Shown: positions 1 through 5,482 of the stretch, in pieces
How the letters are laid out: each line of letters opens with the position of its first letter
How positions within the stretch are numbered: the stretch's first letter is position 1
DNA from: Bacteroidia bacterium
Lineage (GTDB): Bacteria > Bacteroidota > Bacteroidia > Bacteroidales > UBA932
Direction of reading: 5' to 3'
Assembly (NCBI GenBank): GCA_021153285.1
Contig: JAGKTT010000082.1
Coordinates: forward strand, 1-7,515
Length of the DNA: 7,515 nt
Notes under the pieces: model-generated
The model's input: the letters and a program-made list of their open reading frames with translations, nothing else
The model's database searches: none
Told to the model about the DNA's origin: nothing
Position numbers and translations under genes: made by a program

Positions 1-1266
1 AGTTAAAATATAAGCAAAATCGATATTGTAATCATCGTTAGCCAGTACATTGGTTAATGCATTATGTCTTTCATAATCCTTTCCTGACTTGACTTCAATT
101 GGGATTACTTTACTATGCTGAGCAATTACAAAATCTAATTCACCTTGTTTCTTGTTGTTAAAGTAATGTAGTTCGTGCTCATCTCCTCCGAAGCCGTGAC
201 AATATAATTCCTGAGCCACAAGGTTCTCATATATGGCGCCATAATTCTGCTTTACATCACCTTGAAGCAGCTGTAACTGGATTCCAGAAGCATATTGACT
301 TGTCAAGAGACCTACATCATTCTGGAATAGCTTGAAAAGATTCCTCAGTTCATTTAGCTTAAAGGAGAAAGTCGGCTCCTGAATATTCAATGTTGGAATT
401 GCAACACCAGCATTCTTAAGCCATAAGAAGCTATTCTCATAACGAGAGAAACGTGCGTGTTCATTAAGATTCTTCAGGATAAAACGCTTGTTCTTTGCAT
501 CAAGTTCAGATGGAATCAGGTTGAAGATCTCATTTATCTCAAGTTTCTTATTAGGATCATACTGACTGATGTCCCATTTGTATAGATCTAGAATTTCTTT
601 CTGTTTCTCTTCTACAACATTAAGGTCGTTTGTATCAACGTATGCCTGTACAGCAGCTGGCATTCCTCCTACAACGAGATAAAGGTGAATCATCTTCATC
701 AGGGCTGCGTGGACAACTTCGTCTACCGGAATCTTTTTCTCGAATGCTTCGCCTACGCTTGTCAGAACCTCATCAGAAAGACCGAGACATCGTGAAAACT
801 CCTCAATATCCAAAGGAAAGACTTCTTTTACAGACATATACCCGACAGGAACGCTTTCCACTCCTTTTAACTCTACACCAAGCAAGCTGCCGCTTAATGC
901 ATATTTACAGCTTCCTTCATCCACGAGAAACTTTATCCAGGTGATGACCTCCGGACATTTCTGCACCTCATCAAAGAATATCATTGTATTTGGCAATGAT
1001 GTCTTCTTTTTAGTGTGAGCAGATATACGCAACAATACATCCTTTGCATTTTGTGAGCCCTTGAAGATGCCGCACGCTGAATCATCTTCATAGAAGTTGA
1101 TCTCAATGAGATTTATCTTTTGCTTTCTCGCATATTTCCTTATCGCAGCAGTCTTGCCGACCTGTCTTGCTCCCTTGAGAAGTAATGCTGACTTATTGTT
1201 TGCGTAATGCTTCTCAATGAAGTTGTCCAGTTTTCTCGATAGCATATCAGTATAATTTATATCCAT
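1..1266 (-). CDS. AAA_14/DUF4143 family ATP-binding protein (3' end beyond window)
   Basis: The frame is open from ATG at 1266 to the left edge, giving 422 residues with no stop, so the last part is outside the window. Seen in the translation: Walker A GARQVGKT at residues 32-39, Walker B IFFDE at 96-100, an ALSGSLLG segment at 123-130 that fits the sensor region, GGMP at 200-203, and a C-terminal PD-(D/E)xK-like pattern with GELDF at 375-379 and PIEVKSGK at 389-396. This order (ATPase, helical middle, nuclease-like fold) is typical of the AAA_14/DUF4143 family, whose members are usually about 400-450 residues, so probably only a short tail is missing. The cellular role of the family is largely unknown; links to toxin-antitoxin or defence functions are speculative. 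The ATG was chosen because a promoter and repeat array lie just upstream and the next residues fit the family start. It appears to be transcribed alone, diverging from the RhuM gene. Confidence 0.93.
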   Translation of the reverse strand, partial: MDINYTDMLSRKLDNFIEKHYANNKSALLLKGARQVGKTAAIRKYARKQKINLIEINFYEDDSACGIFKGSQNAKDVLLRISAHTKKKTSLPNTMIFFDEVQKCPEVITWIKFLVDEGSCKYALSGSLLGVELKGVESVPVGYMSVKEVFPLDIEEFSRCLGLSDEVLTSVGEAFEKKIPVDEVVHAALMKMIHLYLVVGGMPAAVQAYVDTNDLNVVEEKQKEILDLYKWDISQYDPNKKLEINEIFNLIPSELDAKNKRFILKNLNEHARFSRYENSFLWLKNAGVAIPTLNIQEPTFSFKLNELRNLFKLFQNDVGLLTSQYASGIQLQLLQGDVKQNYGAIYENLVAQELYCHGFGGDEHELHYFNNKKQGELDFVIAQHSKVIPIEVKSGKDYERHNALTNVLANDDYNIDFAYILT

Positions 1267-1279
1267 ACTTGATAGTGTT

Positions 1280-1357
1280 TACACTTTTGCAGTGCAATAT
1301 TCTTACAGTGCATACATTTTTCCAATGCAAATTTAGGTAAATATTACATTTTTCCAA
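1280..1357 (-). repeat. Array of 16-17 bp repeats in the ATPase promoter and leader
   Basis: On the minus strand, TTGGAAAAATGTA occurs twice exactly (1357-1345 and 1325-1313, 32 bases apart). Related units beginning GCA start at 1328 (GCATTGGAAAAATGTA), 1311 (GCACTGTAAGAATATT) and 1295 (GCACTGCAAAAGTGTA), spaced 17 and 16 bases. The consensus is roughly GCAyTGnAArAATrTA. One copy covers the -33 element and three fall at or after the expected transcription start. This layout suits cooperative binding of a regulator along the DNA or a structured leader; which one is not shown by the sequence. Confidence 0.75.
1328..1357 (-). promoter_or_regulatory. Bacteroidetes-type promoter of the DUF4143 ATPase gene
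   Basis: Read on the minus strand, the -7 box TAAATTTG (1335-1328) matches TAnnTTTG. TTG at 1357-1355 serves as a -33 element with a 19-base gap, within the usual spacing. Transcription would start near 1322-1325, giving a leader of about 55-60 bases before the ATG. The -33 element overlaps one copy of a repeated 13-mer, so a protein bound there could block or recruit RNA polymerase. Assigned by consensus only. Confidence 0.7.
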
Positions 1358-1471
1358 GAAAGTTTGATGGATGAAAAGCCAATAAATTATAGCGAAATGC
1401 ATATTGCTTGAGTCAGTAGAATTATTCAAAACTAGATTAGAGATCAGATCCGAGGTCTTTAAGGAGGTTTT

Positions 1472-1741
1472 TTATGGCTGAAAATCAAATTGGAATTTTA
1501 TGAGAAATAGGGGATTGTAACGAGAATGCGATGAGAATGTTTTCCGATTGTGGTCTGATTTTTTCCGGTACTGAATTGGGGTGAAATCGTCTATATCAGG
1601 TTTGATGCCCCGACTTTCACCTGCCTCGTAATCCTCATCAGTTACGTAGTGAGCAATGTTGTCTAAGATAACAAATTGAAAATCAATATAATAAATATAG
1701 GCGATAATATTCCATTCTGTTATTTGCCGATAGTTTCTTAC
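1472..1741 (-). pseudogene. Possible decayed coding remnant, family not recognised
   Basis: One minus-strand frame stays open for 89 codons between an in-frame TAG (1744-1742) and a TAA (1474-1472). It has no ATG start. The middle reads like protein (NIAHYVTDEDYEAGESRG, then IKPDIDDFTP), with many acidic residues, whereas both ends look like non-coding A/T-rich sequence. I do not recognise the family. It may be the remnant of a gene whose start was lost, or chance. Confidence is low because the frame is short in an A/T-rich intergenic region. Confidence 0.2.
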
Positions 1742-1773
1742 CTAAGTGACAGGCTTGACAGATGGTAAGAAAC
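1733..1773. repeat. Perfect 10-bp inverted repeat with 21-bp spacer
   Basis: GTTTCTTACC (1733-1742) and GGTAAGAAAC (1764-1773) are exact reverse complements separated by 21 bases. No T-run follows either side, so it does not look like a terminator. It could be an operator, a recombinase site or the scar of a mobile element. Its left arm touches the end of the possible gene remnant. Confidence 0.55.
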
Positions 1774-1839
1774 ATTGGTTATTCATATCCGCTATCAACC
1801 AAATTTTTATACCGAATTTATACGGAGGCTCATTTAAGC

Positions 1840-1899
1840 AATTGATTGTCAATTCAGTATGCCTTATGTAGTGGTAATCAACTGACATATAAGGTTTTT
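1840..1899 (+). terminator. Weak terminator-like hairpins in the gene-free region
   Basis: AATTGA-TTG-TCAATT (1840-1854) forms a small 6-bp hairpin. Downstream, CCTTAT (1862-1867) pairs with ATAAGG (1889-1894) and is followed at once by T5 (1895-1899). Both stems are short and the second has a 21-base loop, so this is tentative. No plus-strand gene was found ahead of it. Confidence 0.3.
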
Positions 1900-1912
1900 A
1901 TCTGATATATTT

Positions 1913-1947
1913 AAAGCTTCCCTTCGGGTTCCTGAGGGAAGCTTTTT
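1913..1947 (+). terminator. Rho-independent terminator ahead of the RhuM gene
   Basis: An 11-bp perfect stem (1913-1923 with 1935-1945, core AAGCTTCCCT/AGGGAAGCTT) has an 11-base loop and runs into TTTTT (1943-1947). The run of T favours termination on the plus strand. It shields the RhuM gene from transcription coming from the left, although no plus-strand gene is visible upstream. Confidence 0.8.
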
Positions 1948-2024
1948 AGTATATCCTCATACCTGATTTCTAATACTTCTCATTCTTGAGTAAAATGAAA
2001 AGGAAACAACTTAGATTCAAGATG

Positions 2025-2055
2025 CTGTATATTTGCAAAATTCTGTAAATTTGCA
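2025..2055 (+). promoter_or_regulatory. Two tandem promoter-like repeats at the RhuM gene start
   Basis: CTGTATATTTGCA (2025-2037) and CTGTAAATTTGCA (2043-2055) differ at one base and lie 18 bases apart. Each contains a full -7 box match: TATATTTG (2028-2035) and TAAATTTG (2046-2053). Neither has a convincing TTTG -33 element. The downstream box ends 6 bases before the ATG at 2060, so it would give a leaderless or nearly leaderless mRNA; the upstream one would give a leader of roughly 20 bases. Confidence 0.65.
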
Positions 2056-2059
2056 TTGT

Positions 2060-3085
2060 ATGGAAAAGAGTCTACAAATAAGGAATAGTACAGTTGAATT
2101 CCTCACCTTCGTTCTTGATGGTAAGGAAGATGGGGTTCAGGTGTTGTATAAGGATGACACGATATGGGCAACACAGAAAGCTATGGCAGTGTTGTTTGAA
2201 GTGGATCGCACTGTAATTACAAAACACTTGAAAAATATATTCCAATCAGGTGAATTACAAACAGATACAGTATGTGCAAAAATTGCACATACTGCAGAAG
2301 ATGGCAAGACGTATGACACACAGTATTATTCTCTTGATGCAATTATATCTGTTGGCTATCGAATCAACAGTATGAGGGCAACAAACTTTAGACGATGGAG
2401 TACAGCTGTATTAAAGGAGTTTGCCATAAAGGGTTACGTCATTGACAAGAAGCGTATGGAGAACGGTTCTTTCATAGGCCAGGACTACTTTGAGCATCTG
2501 CTTGCAGAGATTCGTGAAATTCGCCTCAGTGAAAGAAGATTCTATCAGAAACTTACAGACATCTACTCAACAGCAATAGATTACAGTTCAGATGCAGCAA
2601 CGACAAAATTATTCTTCAAGAAGATTCAGAATAAGATTCATTATGCCGTTCACGGACATACTGCTGCAGAATTGATAGTAGAGAGAGTAAGTGCTGAAAA
2701 GGAACATATGGGGCTGACCACTTGGGAAAATGCACCGGATGGAAAGATCGTCAAGCCTGATGTAAGCATAGCCAAGAATTATCTAATTCAGCTTGAACTT
2801 GAGGATATGGGCAGATTGGTAAATGCCGTGCTTGATATGGCAGAACGTATGGCAAAGCGACATATTCCGATGACAATGGAGGACTGGGCCCAAAGGATAG
2901 ATATTATCCTTGAAGCTGGTGGAGATACTGTCCTTGACAATGCAGGACAGATTTCAGCAGAGTTTGCTAAACAGTTCGCTGAATCAGAGTTCGAGAAGTA
3001 TAGAATCATTCAGGACAGATTGTTTGAATCTGATTTTGACCGTTTCAATCAGAACCTTTTGGAATTTCCTGATGATATTCAATAA
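2060..3085 (+). CDS. RhuM-family (virulence RhuM) protein
   Basis: A 341-residue protein. The N-terminal part (about 25-65) reads as a winged-helix-like DNA-binding segment (IWATQKAMAVLFEVDRTVIT at 35-54, then KHLKNIF). It is followed by the family hallmark: VCAKIAHTAEDGKTY at 71-85, SLDAIISVGYRINSMRATNF at 91-110 and RRWSTAVLKEFAIKGYVIDK at 111-130. The C-terminal half is helical and charged, including HGHTAAELI at 198-206. The length is typical of PF13310-type RhuM proteins, first named from a Salmonella pathogenicity island and common in accessory DNA. Their biochemical role is not established. The same frame is open back to a TTG at 2033, but the ATG at 2060 fits better because the promoter boxes occupy 2028-2053. 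It is apparently monocistronic, with its own promoter repeats and a strong terminator. Confidence 0.92.
   Translation: MEKSLQIRNSTVEFLTFVLDGKEDGVQVLYKDDTIWATQKAMAVLFEVDRTVITKHLKNIFQSGELQTDTVCAKIAHTAEDGKTYDTQYYSLDAIISVGYRINSMRATNFRRWSTAVLKEFAIKGYVIDKKRMENGSFIGQDYFEHLLAEIREIRLSERRFYQKLTDIYSTAIDYSSDAATTKLFFKKIQNKIHYAVHGHTAAELIVERVSAEKEHMGLTTWENAPDGKIVKPDVSIAKNYLIQLELEDMGRLVNAVLDMAERMAKRHIPMTMEDWAQRIDIILEAGGDTVLDNAGQISAEFAKQFAESEFEKYRIIQDRLFESDFDRFNQNLLEFPDDIQ
2268..2294. repeat. 27-bp perfect palindrome inside the RhuM coding sequence
   Basis: CAGTATGTGCAA (2268-2279) and TTGCACATACTG (2283-2294) are exact reverse complements with a 3-base AAA spacer. They encode TVCAKIAHT, a stretch in the conserved core of the family, so part of the symmetry may come from the protein constraint. 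A tight hairpin in the mRNA or an intragenic binding site is possible. Confidence 0.85.
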
Positions 3086-3109
3086 GTAATCCTCTTTGAG
3101 AATAGAATA

Positions 3110-3144
3110 TGGGCGACAGTTTTCACACGGTCGCCCAATTTTTT
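3110..3144 (+). terminator. Rho-independent terminator of the RhuM gene
   Basis: GGGCGAC (3111-3117) pairs with GTCGCCC (3130-3136), extended by a T-A pair at 3110/3137, around a 12-base loop. TTTTTT follows at 3139-3144. It lies 24 bases after the RhuM stop codon and is the clearest terminator in the window. Confidence 0.9.
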
Positions 3145-3152
3145 GATTGTAG

Positions 3153-3182
3153 CATTTCGCTAATGAATAAATAAGCGAAGTG
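3153..3182. repeat. Imperfect 9-bp inverted repeat
   Basis: CATTTCGCT (3153-3161) pairs with AGCGAAGTG (3174-3182) with one T-G wobble and a 12-base spacer. No T-run follows. It lies between the RhuM terminator and the ATPase pseudogene, and could be a leftover operator of that gene or part of a deletion junction. Confidence 0.4.
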
Positions 3183-3225
3183 TGGCTTATGCTTCTACTT
3201 GACACTCAATAGATTAAGATAAATA

Positions 3226-3733
3226 ATGAGTGGTTTAAATCTACACTTTACTTATTGTCTGTATGATGATGTCATCGATACCCATAATTGGGAAGATCTC
3301 TTAGTCTCTAAACCCAGAGTGAGGGTTATGCGGAACGCCTTAAAAGGAGGAACCGCAGAACTTATGATCAAGGGGATTTTTGAACCATTCAAGACTACGG
3401 ATTTGTGTGAACCAGACTATTATCATCTTACAGACAAGGCTAAGGAAGAACTCTTCCCTGGCTTGGATTTGATTCAAAAGGATGAGCAGCAGGATAGATG
3501 GTTGATTCCATACACTTCATTTGCAAAGAAATCACTATTCTATGAGACACAAGTACAGACGCAGATCGATCTTAGGAATTCGTCAGGAAAGCGTAGAGAG
3601 GGCTGTGGATAAGATGGAGAACTCAATCCAGAACATCATTCTTCAAGAGATGGAATCCTTGGAGGGAATAATGATTACGACCACCAATCTGACCTGTAAT
3701 CTTGACAAGGCAACAGATGATTCAGTTGGCTGA
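3226..3733 (+). pseudogene. Broken AAA+ ATPase remnant (Walker A/B core deleted, frameshifted)
   Basis: Two pieces of one ATPase lie in different frames. The first (ATG 3226, stop 3610-3612) carries DVIDTHNWEDLLVSKPRVRV, then LMIKGIFEPF and a domain ending LIPYTSFAKKSLFYETQVQT. In Bacteroidetes AAA+ proteins that I recall, this leads straight into the Walker A segment. The second, one base later in phase from about 3581 to a TGA at 3731-3733, carries VDKMENSIQNIILQEMESLE and then GIMITTTNLTCNLDKA, which normally follows Walker B. No GxxGxGKT is present, so about 60-80 codons seem to be deleted at about 3573-3581, with a frame change. After LDKA the usual second-region arginines (ERRF-like) are replaced by TDDSVG and a stop, so the C-terminal part is also gone. 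An in-frame TAA just before the ATG suggests the N-terminus is missing too. It cannot be an active ATPase. The family assignment rests on remembered sequence patterns. Confidence 0.75.
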
Positions 3734-3745
3734 TTTTTCTTATGG

Positions 3746-3817
3746 ATTGGTCAGATATACCAAAGTGTTAAGCTATAATATGTTATCTGATTTTAAGTTT
3801 CGGCAAATCTGACCAAT
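3746..3817. repeat. Perfect 11-bp inverted repeat upstream of the four-gene cluster
   Basis: ATTGGTCAGAT (3746-3756) and ATCTGACCAAT (3807-3817) are exact reverse complements 50 bases apart. A further partial match, ATCTGA, lies at 3785-3790. The right arm ends 40 bases ahead of the -7 box at 3858, so the arms could be paired operator half-sites for the operon. Alternatively they form a long hairpin left at the end of the pseudogene. Confidence 0.55.
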
Positions 3818-3857
3818 TTGTCGGTTTTTCTGAAAAATATTCCTCATTCTCTTGCCA

Positions 3858-3865
3858 TACCTTTG
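3858..3865 (+). promoter_or_regulatory. -7 box of the four-gene cluster
   Basis: TACCTTTG matches the Bacteroidetes TAnnTTTG box and is followed by CA, as is common. It is 27 bases ahead of the ATG at 3893, giving a leader of about 20-24 bases. No clear TTTG -33 element is found at 19-21 bases upstream (the area reads GAAAAATAT), so activity may depend on an activator. Confidence 0.6.
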
Positions 3866-3892
3866 CAGCCGTAAAATCAGTGTAGTAAAGAG

Positions 3893-4438
3893 ATGAAAAG
3901 AATTTTCACAATCATTTGCGCCATCGCATTTTCAGGTGCAGCGCTCTCAGCGCAGAACAATGCAGACACAATCAAGGTGAGTAGAAACGGATCTGACACC
4001 CTCGTTATCATTGTAAAAGAGAAACAGGCGGTTGACCGTCAGGCTAAGAAGGAGCAGAGACTCGCAGAAAAAGCTCAGAAGCCGGCTTATATGGTTAATG
4101 AAGGATACAGCAGAGGCTATCGTGCAGACATCGAACTGTCTTGGGCAAACAAGTCTGTGTGGGGTATAACTTCATCACACGGATTCAGTTTCGGAAACGG
4201 ACTCTATGTCGGTGGTGGTGCTGGATTCGGAGCAGAACTGACTAAAAATCCGGTTGCAACTGCAAGTCTTGCAGACGATGTTATCGATCCGGAGTATTCA
4301 TATACTCCAGAATCGAACTGGAATGCTTCATACTTTGTTCCAGTGTTCGCGGACATCAAGTATTCGTTCTCAAAGACACTTGCCGCTCCGTTTGTAAGCC
4401 TTAAGGGAGGTGCGATTGCTGATATATATACATTCTAA
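3893..4438 (+). CDS. Exported outer-membrane beta-barrel-like protein, probably C-terminally shortened
   Basis: A 181-residue protein. Residues 1-20 (MKRIFTIICAIAFSGAALSA) form a clear signal peptide, with cleavage likely before Q21. Residues 42-63 are a lysine/glutamate-rich helical linker. From about 75 on there are alternating hydrophobic segments with glycine and aromatic residues (RADIELSWANKSVWGI, FGNGLYVGGGAGFGAEL, YFVPVFADIKYSF, APFVSLKGGAIADIYTF), typical of small Bacteroidales outer-membrane barrels. In such proteins a segment like FVSLKGG is normally followed by further strands ending in an aromatic residue. Here a stop comes directly after, so the barrel may be truncated or part of a larger assembly. 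It is the first gene of a tight cluster, 11 bases ahead of the next gene. The signal peptide closely matches that of the barrel gene at 6522-7124. Family not named with certainty. Confidence 0.8.
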   Translation: MKRIFTIICAIAFSGAALSAQNNADTIKVSRNGSDTLVIIVKEKQAVDRQAKKEQRLAEKAQKPAYMVNEGYSRGYRADIELSWANKSVWGITSSHGFSFGNGLYVGGGAGFGAELTKNPVATASLADDVIDPEYSYTPESNWNASYFVPVFADIKYSFSKTLAAPFVSLKGGAIADIYTF

Positions 4439-4449
4439 AACAAATAATT

Positions 4450-4665
4450 ATGTCAACACTTAAACCAAAGAAGACAAAGATCGAGGAAACCGTAGTCGGC
4501 GCATATCAGAAGATTGAAGATACGGTTGTGGGAACATACCAGAAGATAGAGGATGCCGTAGTCGGCACTTATCAGAAAATTGAGGATAAGTTCGTGGAGA
4601 AATTCCTTGACGTAGAAGAGGAAATCATCGAAATCCCAGAAGAAGGAGACCAAACAGATAAATAA
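4450..4665 (+). CDS. 71-residue hendecad-repeat protein (KIEDxVVGxYQ)5
   Basis: From residue 10 the protein consists of five consecutive 11-residue units: KIEETVVGAYQ, KIEDTVVGTYQ, KIEDAVVGTYQ, KIEDKFVEKFL and DVEEEIIEIPE, followed by a short acidic tail. An 11-residue period is the hendecad pattern of right-handed or amphipathic helices, so a long helix or coiled coil with one hydrophobic face (I, V, V, Y) is likely. There is no signal peptide and no membrane segment, so it is probably cytoplasmic. The first three units keep nearly the same residues while their codons differ (GTA GTC GGC versus GTT GTG GGA), which argues for selection on the protein and against recent duplication. I recall similar VVGAYKKIED-type arrays in small unnamed proteins of gut Firmicutes and Bacteroidetes; no function is known to me. 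It lies 11 bases after the barrel gene and 27 before the next. Confidence 0.88.
   Translation: MSTLKPKKTKIEETVVGAYQKIEDTVVGTYQKIEDAVVGTYQKIEDKFVEKFLDVEEEIIEIPEEGDQTDK
4477..4641 (+). repeat. Five tandem 33-bp coding repeats
   Basis: Units at 4477-4509, 4510-4542, 4543-4575, 4576-4608 and 4609-4641 encode the 11-residue repeats. Units 1-3 are similar in DNA but differ mainly at third codon positions; units 4 and 5 are diverged. Confidence 0.85.
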
Positions 4666-4692
4666 TTGCACACATTTTAAAAATAAGAAGAA

Positions 4693-5037
4693 ATGAAGAA
4701 GTTTATGAAGATTATGGGTGTTGCCGCCCTTATGACAGGCATTACAACAGGAGCAATGGCTCAGGAGCAGACACAGGAGACAGAGAAGCCGGGATTCTTC
4801 AGGCAGGCGTTCCGCGAAATGAAGGAAAGCGCAAAGAGACAGAGGGAGATTGACAAGGCTAATTTCAAGGCTCAGAAGATGGAGACTAAGGCATTCTATC
4901 AGGAGCAGAAGGCGAAAAGGAACCCTGAGGTACGTAAGATGGTTCAGGAACAGGAGTACCAGAAGCAGATGGCCGAGGCAAAGGCACGCCAGGAGGCCGC
5001 TCAGAAGAGGATTGACGAGGCGAAGAACAATAAGTAA
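4693..5037 (+). CDS. Exported charged helical protein of unknown function
   Basis: A 114-residue protein. Residues 1-23 (MKKFMKIMGVAALMTGITTG, then AMA) form a signal peptide with cleavage likely at AMA/QEQ. The mature part is almost wholly charged and helical: KPGFFRQAFREMKESAKRQR at 32-51, then IDKANFKAQKMETKAFYQEQ and KQMAEAKARQEAAQKRIDEA, rich in K, E, Q, R and A with few hydrophobic residues. It is probably a periplasmic long helix or coiled coil. No lipoprotein cysteine follows the signal. I recognise no named domain. It starts 27 bases after the hendecad gene with an A-rich spacer and ends 2 bases before the next ATG, so co-transcription and probably translational coupling with the next gene are likely. 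The next reading frame down (4850-5065) is an arginine-rich artefact of this gene. Confidence 0.85.
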   Translation: MKKFMKIMGVAALMTGITTGAMAQEQTQETEKPGFFRQAFREMKESAKRQREIDKANFKAQKMETKAFYQEQKAKRNPEVRKMVQEQEYQKQMAEAKARQEAAQKRIDEAKNNK

Positions 5038-5039
5038 TT

Positions 5040-5447
5040 ATGAAGACTGTGACAGTGATATTTGAGGAACCTCTCCATCATATATGTCTGATGCACGGAC
5101 TGAAGCAGACTTTCGGAAGAATGCCTTTTCTGAACAAAAGGGTGCTTGAAATCAGTGGAAGAGTGATGACAATTGATAATATCGTCGCACCACCTCCTAT
5201 GATGAACAATCCAAGCAGACGGACAAGTATAAAAGGCAGAAGGAATCTGGTAGGGGTCTCATATTGGAAGAATAAACTTTCTATTGAGTACAGGGAGGAT
5301 ATGTGCAGCTTTGAAGATATCACTGCATTTGTCAATAACCTCATTGAAGATTATCTGCATTTCAAGCATCCGTTCATAAAGACAGCAATCAAAGATGGAA
5401 GATGCTATGAATTGTCATCCGGTCATTTCATCGCTGAGATCATATGA
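5040..5447 (+). CDS. Conserved-looking 135-residue protein of unknown family
   Basis: The product begins MKTVTVIFEEPLHHICLMHG, with no signal peptide or membrane segment, so it is probably cytoplasmic. Features seen: a beta-like start, a basic stretch with proline (NIVAPPPMMNNPSRR at 47-61, KGRRNL at 65-70), a strand YWKNKLSIEY at 75-84, a helix FEDITAFVNNLIEDYLHF at 91-108 and a final strand ending in FIAEII. No catalytic motif is recognised. The start ATG is 2 bases after the stop of the previous gene, and no other start gives an equally complete protein. It closes the four-gene cluster and faces the AraC-family gene, sharing a hairpin with it. Intact reading and normal codon use suggest a real gene; the role is unknown. 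Confidence 0.82.
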   Translation: MKTVTVIFEEPLHHICLMHGLKQTFGRMPFLNKRVLEISGRVMTIDNIVAPPPMMNNPSRRTSIKGRRNLVGVSYWKNKLSIEYREDMCSFEDITAFVNNLIEDYLHFKHPFIKTAIKDGRCYELSSGHFIAEII

Positions 5448-5450
5448 TAT

Positions 5451-5482
5451 TACCGTCAGTCTTTCGATAAGGACTGGCGGTA
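5451..5482. terminator. Hairpin between the convergent operon and AraC-family gene
   Basis: TACCGTCAGTC (5451-5461) pairs with GACTGGCGGTA (5472-5482) with one T-G wobble. The stem continues through TTT/AAG to a CGAT tetraloop, giving about 14 pairs. The regulator's stop codon (5456-5458) lies inside the left arm. Only a short T-run (TTTT at 5485-5488) follows on the plus strand and none on the minus, so termination is likely but may be inefficient; it could serve both directions. Confidence 0.6.

Noticed and set aside
630..944. Plus-strand 104-codon frame
   Set aside because: It is antisense to the well-supported DUF4143 ATPase gene and shows no protein-like features.
1280..1357. CRISPR-like array
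   Set aside because: Units are only 16-17 bases, imperfect and without spacers; they fit regulatory repeats better.
1247..1429. Minus-strand 60-codon frame
   Set aside because: It covers the ATPase promoter and repeat array and overlaps the ATPase start in another frame.
2033..2059. TTG start extending the RhuM protein by 9 residues
   Set aside because: The codons fall inside the duplicated promoter boxes, and the ATG at 2060 gives the normal family length.
4453..4671. Minus-strand frame opposite the hendecad gene
   Set aside because: It is the mirror of a repetitive coding sequence; synonymous variation supports the plus strand.
4850..5065. Arginine-rich plus-strand frame
   Set aside because: It is a shifted reading of the lysine/glutamate-rich exported protein gene and overlaps two better genes.
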